This document shows positions 1-6,598 of a stretch of 11,031 nucleotides of DNA, one piece after another (positions within the stretch are counted from its first letter, which is position 1; every line of letters begins with the position of its first letter). The DNA is taken from NCBI GenBank assembly GCA_023248615.1, contig JAHFEI010000041.1, positions 1 to 11,031 of the forward strand, written 5' to 3'. A model generated the notes under the pieces. That model was not told where the DNA came from. It did not search any database and saw only the letters and a list, made by a program, of their open reading frames with translations. Position numbers and translations under genes: made by a program. The DNA comes from Nitrospinales bacterium (lineage in GTDB: Bacteria; Nitrospinota_A; UBA7883; JACRGQ01).

Positions 1-2
1 TG

Positions 3-986
3 TACATTGACCCTGTGCCAGCCCAAATGCGCACCGGCACCAACTGGTATCTGGGGACTGCGGACGCAATTTTCCAAAACGTGAACCTTATACAGGACGA
101 AAATCCCGACTACGTTTGCGTTTTCGGCGGCGACCATATTTACCGGATGGATGTCCGGCAGATGGTGGATTTCCATGTCGCCAAACAGGCGGAGATGACA
201 ATAGCCGTGATACCGAAACCGATAGAAGAGGCCACGGCCTTCGGCGTACTGGAGGTGGATAAGGACTGGCGCGTGGTCGGCTTCGAGGAAAAACCCCAAA
301 ACCCAAAGCCAATGCCCGGCAACCCGCGGATGGCGCTTGTTTCCATGGGAAACTACGTTTTTACCCGCAAGCCACTTATAGAGTGGGTTTCGGAAGACTC
401 CGAACGGAAAACATCCCACGATTTCGGCAAGGACATCATCACCGAAAAGTACCGCACCAATGCGGTGTACGCATACGATTTTTCCACAAACACGGTGCTG
501 GGCATGGAAAGCAAGGAGGCGGGCTACTGGCGCGATGTTGGAACCATTGACGAGTACTTTGCCGCGTCTATGGACTTGGTGGAAGTTACCCCCACGTTCA
601 ACATGTACAACTTCAAGTGGCCGGTCTGGACTTTCAACCCGTCCCGGCCTCCGGCCAAGTTCGTCTTCGCAGACGTAGATAGCCAGAGGACAGGCATAGC
701 TACGGATTCGCTCGTCTCCGAGGGAAGCGTCATTTCCGGCGGACGCATACACCGTTGCGTGCTCTCCCCTTCCGTCAGGATAAACTCCTTTTGCAACGTG
801 GAGGAATCCATCCTCATGGAAGGGGTAAATGTTGGGCGCCATTCGCGCATCCGCCGGGCAATAATAGACAAGTATGTCTCCATACCGCCCGGCACGGAGA
901 TAGGCTTCGACCTGGAAAAAGACAAGAAGCGATTCCATGTAACCGAGTCCGGAATTGTGGTCATATCCAAAAAAGCGATTATTTAA
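3..986 (+). CDS. glgC: Glucose-1-phosphate adenylyltransferase (ADP-glucose pyrophosphorylase), 5' end missing
   Basis: GlgC makes ADP-glucose and pyrophosphate from ATP and glucose-1-phosphate, the committed step of bacterial glycogen synthesis in the cytoplasm. The frame is open from the window edge, so 327 residues are visible; by comparison with the ~430-residue family, roughly 100 N-terminal residues lie outside, including the N-terminal nucleotide-binding loop. Visible residues show the family signatures: NWYLGTADAIFQN (14-26), GGDHIYRMD with the catalytic-region Asp (42-50), the sugar-phosphate-binding EEKP (95-98), SMGNYVF (114-120), SHDFGKD (138-144) and YWRDVGT (175-181). The C-terminal part, from about residue 235 (LVSEGSVISGG, then NSFCNVEESI), is the left-handed beta-helix that carries allosteric and oligomer contacts in this family. 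A GTG at 15 is internal, not the start. The next gene, a GH57 enzyme, follows by 35 bp and is probably co-transcribed. The stop is TAA at 984-986. Confidence 0.95.
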   Translation, partial: YIDPVPAQMRTGTNWYLGTADAIFQNVNLIQDENPDYVCVFGGDHIYRMDVRQMVDFHVAKQAEMTIAVIPKPIEEATAFGVLEVDKDWRVVGFEEKPQNPKPMPGNPRMALVSMGNYVFTRKPLIEWVSEDSERKTSHDFGKDIITEKYRTNAVYAYDFSTNTVLGMESKEAGYWRDVGTIDEYFAASMDLVEVTPTFNMYNFKWPVWTFNPSRPPAKFVFADVDSQRTGIATDSLVSEGSVISGGRIHRCVLSPSVRINSFCNVEESILMEGVNVGRHSRIRRAIIDKYVSIPPGTEIGFDLEKDKKRFHVTESGIVVISKKAII

Positions 987-1007
987 CATAAGAACACTTC
1001 TATTGGC

Positions 1008-1016
1008 AGGAAAGGA
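1008..1016 (+). promoter_or_regulatory. Ribosome binding site of the GH57 gene
   Basis: AGGAAAGGA ends five bases before the ATG at 1022. It fixes that start and shows the GH57 gene is translated from its own site in the short gap after glgC. Confidence 0.75.
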
Positions 1017-1021
1017 ATGCG

Positions 1022-3160
1022 ATGAACAAGGTATACCTGCTTTTCGGCATGCACAACCACCAGCCGGTCGGCAATTTCGAGCACGTGTTCAGCGAGTCAT
1101 ACGACAAATGCTACCACCCAACGCTTGAAACCCTAAGCCGCCACCCGGAACTGCGGATATCCCTCCACCACAGCGGCCCGCTACTGGAGTGGATGGAACG
1201 GCACAAACCGGCGTACCTGGAAATGCTGGCGGGAATGGTGCAAACCGGCCAGGTGGATATCCTGGGGGGCGGCTTCTATGAGCCTATCCTTTCCGCGCTT
1301 CCGGAGAAAGATGCCATAGGCCAGTTGGAAATGATGAACAAGTGGGTGAAAAAACGGTTTGGTGTGCAACCGCGCGGCGCGTGGCTGGCCGAGCGGATAT
1401 GGGACCCATCCATGCCGAAGATACTGGCATCCGCCGGGATAGAGTTCACGTTGCTGGACGACACGCACTTCTATTACGCCGGACTGTCGGCAAAAGATAT
1501 GTACGGATATTGGGTCACCGAAAAACACGGCCACTCACTGGCGGTATTTCCCATAGACAAGACGATGCGGTATTACATCCCTTTCAAGCAACCGGAGGAA
1601 TCGCTGAATTACTACCGCGAGGTGCTGGCAAAATACGGGACAACCGGCATAACCTACGGCGACGATGGGGAAAAGTTCGGCGGATGGCCGCAGACCCACG
1701 AATGGGTTTTCGGCCAAAAATGGCTGGAGCGGTTTTTGGGCATGCTGTCCGCCAATACCGGCACGGTGGAAACGATAACCCACTCGCAATATATGGATAG
1801 GTTCCAGCCGAACGGGAGGATATACCTTCCAATGGCATCGTATGAAGAGATGATGCACTGGACGCTTCCGACCCAAACGGCCATTGAGCATACCAACCTG
1901 TTGCATAAGCTGGAGGCCGAAAACCGAACCGAGGAATTCAAAAAATTCCTGCGCGGAGGGCTGTGGGACAACTTCCTGTCGAAGTACGACGAGGCGAACA
2001 GGATACACAAGCGCATGCTCTATGTGTCGAAACGCGTTGAGAGCGCATTGGAAAAGGCCACAAAATCGGGGAATGCGGATATGGTGGCGGCCCTGTACAG
2101 GGGGCAATGCAACTGCCCATACTGGCACGGCCTGTTCGGTGGCCTGTACCTCAGCAACCTGCGCCACGCTGTTTACTCCAACCTTATAGACGCCGGGAAA
2201 ATGGCGGACAAGGCCCTGCACAAAGTAAAAAACTGGGTAGAACTGCACCACGCCGATTTCTTGATGGATCGCTACAAGGAAGTGGTGGTGGAAACTGCCG
2301 ACCTCTTCGTCCTGATATCACCCGCATGCGGCGGCGAAGTGGTGGAAATAGACTTCAAGCCTGCGTCATTCAACGTCAGCAACGTCATGACCCGGCGGCC
2401 TGAGGAATACCATGCGAAAATAATGGCTGCTGTAGGGAAAACGGACGGCGGCAGGGGTGAGATACTTTCCATACATGACCGGGTGGTGTTTAAGGAACCG
2501 GAACTGGATAAAAAACTTGTGTTCGACCAATTTACGCGACGCTCGTTTGTCGACCACATAATGCACAGCCGCCCCACCGCCGAAGATTTCCGCACCTGCA
2601 AGGTGGCGGAGAAAGGCGATTCCGGTAACGCCGGGTTCTCCGTGGCGCTTGCGGAAAACAAGGGGGGAGCCGCAAAAATTCTCCTCGCGCGCGATGGCAC
2701 AATACAAAAGGACAGCGCCACAATCCCGGTAAGCATAAACAAGAACTACAGCATCAGCGGCAAGGAGCCGAAAATAACCTGCGAGTACCAGATAACCAAC
2801 AACGGCAAGGAGGTGCTGGAATTCTTTCTGGGCGTCGAATGGAACTTCACGCTCCTCGCGTCCGACGCGCTGGACAGGTATATTACGGTAAGTGATGAAA
2901 GGTACAAGATGAGCCACCAAGGCGAAACAAGAGATGTTACGGGCTGGTCCATGACGGACGAATACTTCCGCTTCACCACGGAATTTACCAGCAACATGCC
3001 GGTAACACTTATACGCTACCCTATCGAAACGGTATCGCAGTCCGAAGGCGGGTTCGAGGCCAATTACCAGGGAACATGCACGGTCGCGCTAATGCCGGTA
3101 CGGATAACCGCTGGCAAAACGCTGGCCAGGGAGTTCTCCGTTTCGTTCGGTGGGATATGA
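1022..3160 (+). CDS. GH57 family 4-alpha-glucanotransferase / alpha-amylase-like enzyme
   Basis: This 712-residue protein belongs to glycoside hydrolase family 57, retaining enzymes that cut or transfer alpha-1,4-glucan chains. Region 1 is HNHQP (11-15), region 2 ILGGGFYEP (80-88), region 3 WLAERIWDP (121-129) with the expected nucleophile Glu124, and region 4 YGDDGEKFGGWP (212-223) with the expected acid/base Asp (probably Asp215). These positions match the Thermococcus litoralis 4-alpha-glucanotransferase pattern (Glu123/Asp214) offset by one. The middle (about 305-390, with CPYWHGLFGGLYLSNLR at 365-381) resembles DUF1925, and the beta-rich remainder (about 400-708) resembles DUF1926, the usual three-part layout for this subfamily. 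I see no signal peptide, so it is likely cytoplasmic, acting on glycogen or maltodextrin. Adjacency to glgC supports a storage-glucan role. Sequence alone cannot separate transferase from amylase activity. The ATG has a strong ribosome binding site. Confidence 0.9.
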   Translation: MNKVYLLFGMHNHQPVGNFEHVFSESYDKCYHPTLETLSRHPELRISLHHSGPLLEWMERHKPAYLEMLAGMVQTGQVDILGGGFYEPILSALPEKDAIGQLEMMNKWVKKRFGVQPRGAWLAERIWDPSMPKILASAGIEFTLLDDTHFYYAGLSAKDMYGYWVTEKHGHSLAVFPIDKTMRYYIPFKQPEESLNYYREVLAKYGTTGITYGDDGEKFGGWPQTHEWVFGQKWLERFLGMLSANTGTVETITHSQYMDRFQPNGRIYLPMASYEEMMHWTLPTQTAIEHTNLLHKLEAENRTEEFKKFLRGGLWDNFLSKYDEANRIHKRMLYVSKRVESALEKATKSGNADMVAALYRGQCNCPYWHGLFGGLYLSNLRHAVYSNLIDAGKMADKALHKVKNWVELHHADFLMDRYKEVVVETADLFVLISPACGGEVVEIDFKPASFNVSNVMTRRPEEYHAKIMAAVGKTDGGRGEILSIHDRVVFKEPELDKKLVFDQFTRRSFVDHIMHSRPTAEDFRTCKVAEKGDSGNAGFSVALAENKGGAAKILLARDGTIQKDSATIPVSINKNYSISGKEPKITCEYQITNNGKEVLEFFLGVEWNFTLLASDALDRYITVSDERYKMSHQGETRDVTGWSMTDEYFRFTTEFTSNMPVTLIRYPIETVSQSEGGFEANYQGTCTVALMPVRITAGKTLAREFSVSFGGI

Positions 3161-3169
3161 TCTTTAATT

Positions 3170-3197
3170 TTGCAATTCAGTGGCAATAGCTTATAAT
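3170..3197 (+). promoter_or_regulatory. Sigma-70-type promoter candidate for the DUF3800 remnant and hisD
   Basis: TTGCAA (3170-3175) and a perfect TATAAT (3192-3197) are separated by 16 bases. They lie just after the GH57 stop and face the next genes. Transcription would begin near 3204 and cross the DUF3800 remnant into hisD, giving a hisD leader of about 380 nt. The TATAAT match is strong; the -35 box differs from consensus at two positions (TTGCAA against TTGACA) and the spacer is one base short. Confidence 0.6.
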
Positions 3198-3280
3198 GAC
3201 CCTGCGGTTGAGAGGGCTGCGGTAGCGCGGTTCGCTGAGGGAACACTCACTTGGTCGCATTCTTTTTTTTCGGCGAAAAG

Positions 3281-3577
3281 ATGTATTTACCCTATTTAGA
3301 CGGTTCGGGGTCAGCCAAAAACAAAAATGAGGATTATTTAGTCTTGGCGGGAGTTCTTGTATTCGAACGCCAAGCCCATTGGATTTCAAAAAGCATGGAT
3401 AAACTTGCCGACCACATAGCCTATTCGGTTTTCAGGCGTTATGAGCATGGGGACACAAAGTATTTGGATGTCATCCTGTCGAGATTTGATTCCAAAAACA
3501 ATGTTTTGCATGGACTCGCCCATAAACAGAATATTGACCCAAACTGCATGTGTCCAGCGTACATGAGCCGGGGGTGA
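3281..3577 (+). pseudogene. Internally deleted DUF3800 protein gene (remnant)
   Basis: The reading frame from ATG 3281 encodes 98 residues. The first part, MYLPYLDGSGS, then DYLVLAGVLVFERQ (18-31) and SMDKLA (38-43), is the typical N-terminus of DUF3800 proteins, a widespread family of unknown biochemical role often found in mobile or defence-rich regions. The second part, LADHIAYSVFRRYEHGD (42-58), VLHGLAHKQ (75-83) and CMCPAYMSR (89-97), resembles the C-terminus of the same family. From memory full-length members are about 220-250 residues, so well over 100 central residues seem missing, with the join near residues 41-46 (about 3401-3418), in frame. The normal DESG near the N-terminus reads DGSG (residues 7-10), so a conserved acidic residue is also lost. 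Both lesions suggest a non-functional relic, although the frame is intact and a mini-protein could be made. The frame extends upstream to a TTG at 3251, but the homology begins at 3281. The TGA stop lies 8 bases before hisD. Confidence 0.65.
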
Positions 3578-3578
3578 G
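3570..3578 (+). promoter_or_regulatory. Ribosome binding site of hisD, overlapping the DUF3800 stop
   Basis: GGGGGTGAG contains the GGTGA core that pairs with 16S rRNA and ends seven bases before ATG 3586. It decides the start of hisD over an in-frame GTG at 3550, which would add 12 non-conserved residues. The TGA at 3575-3577 inside it is the stop of the DUF3800 remnant. Confidence 0.6.
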
Positions 3579-3585
3579 TAAAAAT

Positions 3586-4866
3586 ATGATACGGCTGGAT
3601 ACGCGCAAAAAGGATTTCGCAAAAAAATTCGCAAAGCTTGTAAACCGGTTTTCCGAAAGCGACCCAAAGGTAACGCAAGCTGTGGCGGCCATCGTGGAAG
3701 ACGTGCGCAAGGAGGGCGATGCCGCCCTTTTCCGCTGGACGCACAAGCTGGACAACATACTCCTTTCGCCCAAGACCGCACGGATAGGCAAGGATGAAAT
3801 TAAAAAAGCCGGAAAAAAACTTCCCGATGATTTGAAAGAGGCGCTGGTCGCCGCCTTCGTGAACATCGTCGAATTCCACACGCACCAGGCGGAACAAAGC
3901 TGGGTGCTGAAAGACCGCACAAAACGCGTGGGCCAAATCATACTGCCGCTCCAGCGCGTGGGGCTTTACGTCCCCGGCGGAAAGGCCTCCTACCCTTCAT
4001 CCGTGCTGATGAATGCCGCCCCGGCCATAGTGGCGGGCGTGGAAGAGATTATCATCTGCTCCCCTGCGCCGGGCGGGGAGATAAGCCCAGCCGTGCTGTT
4101 TGCCGCCGACTTGTGCGGCATCACAGAATTCTACCGCGTGGGCGGCGCACAGGCTGTTGCCGCCATGGCGTATGGGACGAAAACCATAAAAAAAGTGGAC
4201 AAGATTGTGGGGCCGGGCAACGCATATGTTGCGGAAGCAAAGCGGACGGTGTTTGGCGCGGTTGGCATCGACATGATAGCCGGACCAAGCGAAATATGCA
4301 TCGTGGCGGACGACAGCGCCAACCCGGCATGGTGCGCCGCCGACGTGCTTTCGCAGGCGGAGCACGATGAGATGGCTTTGCCTATTTTTATCTCGCCTTC
4401 GGAAAAGATGTGCAACGCAGTGGTGGAAGAGGCCGTTCGGCAGGCCGCGCTTCTGGAGCGCAAGGCAATCGCCCAAAAATGCCTGAAGAGCAGGTTTTAT
4501 GTGATAAAAACCCGCTCGATAAACGAGGCCATAGGGCTTGCCAACGAGATAGCCGCCGAACATTTGCAACTTTCATTTAAAGGCGCAAACAAAGCGCTGG
4601 GCAAGATACGCAACGCCGGGGCGGTTTTCGTGGGAAATTACTCGCCAGAGGTCCTGGGCGACTATATGGCTGGCCCCAACCACGTCCTGCCCACTTCCGG
4701 CTCGGCCAGGTTCTCATCACCGCTGGGGGTATACGACTTCGTCAAACGCACTTCGCTGATAGAATATTCGCGGGCGGCGTTCAGGAGCGTGGGGCGGCAG
4801 GTTGCGGTGATGGCGGAGTCGGAAGGCCTGACCGCGCACGCGCTGGCGGCGAAAATCCGTTTATAG
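3586..4866 (+). CDS. hisD: Histidinol dehydrogenase
   Basis: HisD carries out the last two steps of histidine biosynthesis: NAD-dependent, zinc-assisted oxidation of L-histidinol to histidinal and then histidine, in the cytoplasm. The 426-residue product is close to the E. coli enzyme (434). All key residues are present: zinc ligands Gln257 and His260 in LSQAEHDEMA, Asp359 in LGDYMAGPNHVLPT and His418 in GLTAHALAAK; the catalytic pair Glu325-His326 lies in AAEHLQLSF. The glycine-rich GLYVPGGKASYPSSV (126-140) and VGPGNAYVAEAKR (208-220) segments are typical. No other his gene is in the window, so it is separated from any his operon. It sits 8 bases after a degenerate DUF3800 gene and shares its probable promoter at 3170-3197. 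A palindrome with a T run after the stop may terminate it. Confidence 0.97.
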   Translation: MIRLDTRKKDFAKKFAKLVNRFSESDPKVTQAVAAIVEDVRKEGDAALFRWTHKLDNILLSPKTARIGKDEIKKAGKKLPDDLKEALVAAFVNIVEFHTHQAEQSWVLKDRTKRVGQIILPLQRVGLYVPGGKASYPSSVLMNAAPAIVAGVEEIIICSPAPGGEISPAVLFAADLCGITEFYRVGGAQAVAAMAYGTKTIKKVDKIVGPGNAYVAEAKRTVFGAVGIDMIAGPSEICIVADDSANPAWCAADVLSQAEHDEMALPIFISPSEKMCNAVVEEAVRQAALLERKAIAQKCLKSRFYVIKTRSINEAIGLANEIAAEHLQLSFKGANKALGKIRNAGAVFVGNYSPEVLGDYMAGPNHVLPTSGSARFSSPLGVYDFVKRTSLIEYSRAAFRSVGRQVAVMAESEGLTAHALAAKIRL

Positions 4867-4888
4867 CGGCATCTGGCACAGTGGGAAA

Positions 4889-4917
4889 CCTGGATTCCCG
4901 CGTACGCGGGAATGACA
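4889..4917 (+). repeat. Short REP-like palindromic element
   Basis: The 29-base unit starts CCTGGATTCCC and ends GGAATGACA. Its core at 4894-4913 is a perfect 20-base palindrome, ATTCCCGCGTACGCGGGAAT. Units of this form (CTGGATTCCCGC...GCGGGAATGACA) recur in intergenic DNA of many proteobacteria and related phyla. A longer partner in inverse orientation lies at 4940-5067. Confidence 0.7.
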
Positions 4918-4925
4918 GTTTTTTT
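4894..4925 (+). terminator. Possible rho-independent terminator of hisD
   Basis: The 20-base palindrome (10-bp stem, GC-rich in the middle) begins 27 bases after the hisD stop and is followed, after GACAG, by seven T residues (4919-4925). The 5-base gap between stem and T run is longer than ideal, and a fully palindromic stem needs a few central bases to open as a loop. Repeats of this kind often double as terminators. Confidence 0.45.
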
Positions 4926-4939
4926 ATAGTTTCCCCACT

Positions 4940-5067
4940 TGTCATTCCGCGCCCCGACACGGCAAGCCGCCATGGTCGGCGGCAGTCCATTGCCCATCTT
5001 GAGGCAAGGGGCTGGCGGCCTGGGTAGCCGCCGTCTCGTGTGCAACTTGGCACACGGGGAATCCAGG
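4940..5067 (-). repeat. Long, structured copy of the same repeat in inverse orientation
   Basis: Read on the minus strand, this 128-base unit begins CCTGGATTCCC (5067-5057) and ends GGAATGACA (4948-4940), exactly the ends of the short unit at 4889-4917. In place of the short palindromic core it holds about 108 bases with four smaller hairpins (4966-4983, 4990-5007, 5014-5032, 5037-5056). The two units lie 22 bases apart in opposite orientation, giving an 11-bp perfect inverted repeat (4889-4899 with 5057-5067) and a 9-bp one (4909-4917 with 4940-4948). It may be a non-autonomous repeat family with variable interior; this is inference. Confidence 0.55.
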
Positions 5068-5090
5068 TCCTTATTTTCCGCTGGAGTTTA

Positions 5091-5109
5091 CCCCGTGCCG
5101 GACACGGGG
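5091..5109 (+). repeat. 7-bp hairpin, possible degenerate third repeat
   Basis: CCCCGTG (5091-5097) pairs perfectly with CACGGGG (5103-5109) around the loop CCGGA. The following CTGGAATGGCA resembles the GGAATGACA end of the two neighbouring units, so this may be a decayed third member. It could also act as a weak hairpin in the leader of the downstream regulator, but there is no T run for termination. Confidence 0.45.
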
Positions 5110-5236
5110 CTGGAATGGCAATCTTGGCGTAGCTCGAAATCAAGGTTGGAATGCCCCAACCCCGCCATAAAACTATGCGTGTTGTGGCATTTTTTTACGC
5201 TATATTAGTGGTCAACCAATAGGAGCCAGGGGCAAA

Positions 5237-6598
5237 TTGAGTACCATTTTAGTTGCAGACGACGAAAAAAGCATGGTCGAGATGCTGGAAATCATGCTTC
5301 AACGGGAAGGCTACGAGGTGATAACGGCCCATAGCACCGATGAGGCGATAGAAAAAATCGGGAAACACGAGCTTGACCTCGTCATCTCCGACATGAAAAT
5401 TCCGAAGGAAGGCGGCGGCGCCGTACTCCGCGCCTCGTTACAGAGAGAGCGCACGCGGCCTGTAATAATGATAACGGCCTACGCGTCCGCAGAAAGCGCC
5501 GTAGAGGCGATGAAGATGGGCGCATACGACTACATAACCAAACCATTCGATGTGGAAAAGCTAAAGCTGACAGTAAAAAACGCGCTGGAAAAACGCGGCC
5601 TTGTGCTGGAAAACCTGAACCTGAAAAAAGAACTGCGCGAAAAGTCCGGCATAAAGGAAATGCTGGGGAACTCCGCCGCCCTCGCCGTAGTGAAAGACCT
5701 CATCTCCCGCGTGGCGGAAACCAACAGCACAGTCCTCATCACAGGCGAAAGCGGCACCGGCAAGGAGCTTGTCGCCAAAGCCATACACGCATTCAGCCAA
5801 AGGAGCGGCAAGCCGTTCCTCTCCATCAACTGTGGGGCCATGCCAGAACAACTTCTTGAGAGCGAAATGTTCGGCCACAAAAAAGGGGCTTTCACCGGGG
5901 CGGCAAACGACAAGATGGGACTGCTTGAGGTGGCAAGCGAAGGCACCTTTTTTCTGGACGAAGTGGGAGAGATGCCGCTTTCTCTGCAAGTAAAACTGGT
6001 GAGGGCAATACAGGAGCGCGAGATACGTCGCGTAGGCGACGTGAAAGACATAAAGCTGGATGTGCGCTTCATAGCCGCAACAAATAAAAACCTGACGGAA
6101 ACCGTAAAAAACGGCTCGTTCCGGGAAGACCTGTTTTACCGCCTGAATGTCGTGCAAATTGAACTGCCGCCGTTGCGCGAGCGCAAGGAGGATATCCCGA
6201 TTCTTGCCCGGACATTCCTGGAAAAATTCAACGCGCAGAACAGCCGCAACATCCAGAGCTTTTCGAAGGAAGCGATGAAAATGCTGGAAGACTACCACTG
6301 GCCCGGCAACGTGCGCGAACTGGAAAACGCCATCGAACGCGCCGTCGTGCTGGAAGCGGGACAGTGGATATCCCCGGAAAGCATGCCGGAGAGCTTGCGG
6401 TTCCCGTCTGCCGAGGCCCTTGCCGTGAGTGTACCCACCGGCGGGATAGACATGGAACTGCACATAGGCGAAATCGAAAAGCAGATGATACTAAGCGCAC
6501 TGAAAATGGCTGGTGGCTCCAAGAAGGAGGCGGCTCGCCTTTTAAACATGAATCTTCGCTCACTAAGGTATAAACTCAGCAAATATGACATTAAATAA
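5237..6598 (+). CDS. NtrC-family sigma-54-dependent response regulator
   Basis: This 453-residue protein has the full three-domain layout of a two-component enhancer-binding activator. The receiver domain (about 1-118) has acidic residues Asp8/Asp9, the phosphoacceptor Asp52 in LDLVISDMKIP, Thr80 and Lys102 in YITKPF. The AAA+ domain (about 143-372) has Walker A GESGTGKE (170-177), the sigma-54-contacting GAFTGA loop (217-222), Walker B GTFFLDEV (236-243), the arginine region REDLFYRL (296-303) and the sensor segment WPGNVRELENAIERAV (355-370). A Fis-type helix-turn-helix (about 425-450, ending RSLRYKLSKY) closes it. That C-terminus recalls PilR/AtoC-type regulators, but the target cannot be named. 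The start is TTG at 5237; AGGGG (5228-5232) and AGGAG (5221-5225) lie upstream and the receiver fold begins at once, so no other start fits better. No histidine kinase gene is in the window. The gene overlaps the next by 14 bp, which suggests translational coupling. Confidence 0.95.
   Translation: MSTILVADDEKSMVEMLEIMLQREGYEVITAHSTDEAIEKIGKHELDLVISDMKIPKEGGGAVLRASLQRERTRPVIMITAYASAESAVEAMKMGAYDYITKPFDVEKLKLTVKNALEKRGLVLENLNLKKELREKSGIKEMLGNSAALAVVKDLISRVAETNSTVLITGESGTGKELVAKAIHAFSQRSGKPFLSINCGAMPEQLLESEMFGHKKGAFTGAANDKMGLLEVASEGTFFLDEVGEMPLSLQVKLVRAIQEREIRRVGDVKDIKLDVRFIAATNKNLTETVKNGSFREDLFYRLNVVQIELPPLRERKEDIPILARTFLEKFNAQNSRNIQSFSKEAMKMLEDYHWPGNVRELENAIERAVVLEAGQWISPESMPESLRFPSAEALAVSVPTGGIDMELHIGEIEKQMILSALKMAGGSKKEAARLLNMNLRSLRYKLSKYDIK

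Larger units (their letters stand above)
4867..5236 (+). other. 370-bp non-coding region rich in hairpins and dispersed repeats
   Basis: No reading frame here looks like a protein; the 89-codon frame at 4939-5208 simply reads through repeats. At least six inverted repeats can be seen: the 4894-4913 palindrome; GCCGCC/GGCGGC at 4966-4983; TTGCC/GGCAA at 4990-5007; GGCGGC/GCCGCC at 5014-5032; CGTGTGC/GCACACG at 5037-5056; and CCCCGTG/CACGGGG at 5091-5109. The last ~125 bases (5110-5236) carry no clear structure and must include the regulator's promoter, which I cannot place with confidence. Confidence 0.7.

Noticed and set aside
1535..2251. 238-codon minus-strand frame inside the GH57 gene
   Set aside because: Antisense shadow with no family resemblance.
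3201..3240. Small RNA or attenuator upstream of hisD
   Set aside because: Only a short CTGCGGT duplication (3202-3208, 3217-3223) is seen; there is no run of His codons and no alternative hairpins as in a his leader.
3233..3270. Terminator before the DUF3800 remnant because of eight T at 3263-3270
   Set aside because: The only stem nearby is 4 bp (TGAG/CTCA) and is not adjacent to the T run.
5185..5200. Sigma-54-like promoter (TGGCAT...ACGC) upstream of the response regulator
   Set aside because: The GG and GC are separated by 11 bases instead of the required 10, and the -12 half lacks TTGC; TATATT at 5201 also has no -35 box at proper distance.
4939..5208. 89-codon plus-strand frame in the intergenic region
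   Set aside because: It is composed of inverted repeats, has no ribosome binding site and no domain.
5561..6463. 300-codon open frame on the minus strand inside the response regulator gene
   Set aside because: It lies wholly antisense to a strongly supported gene, has no recognisable domain, and reads like a codon-bias shadow.
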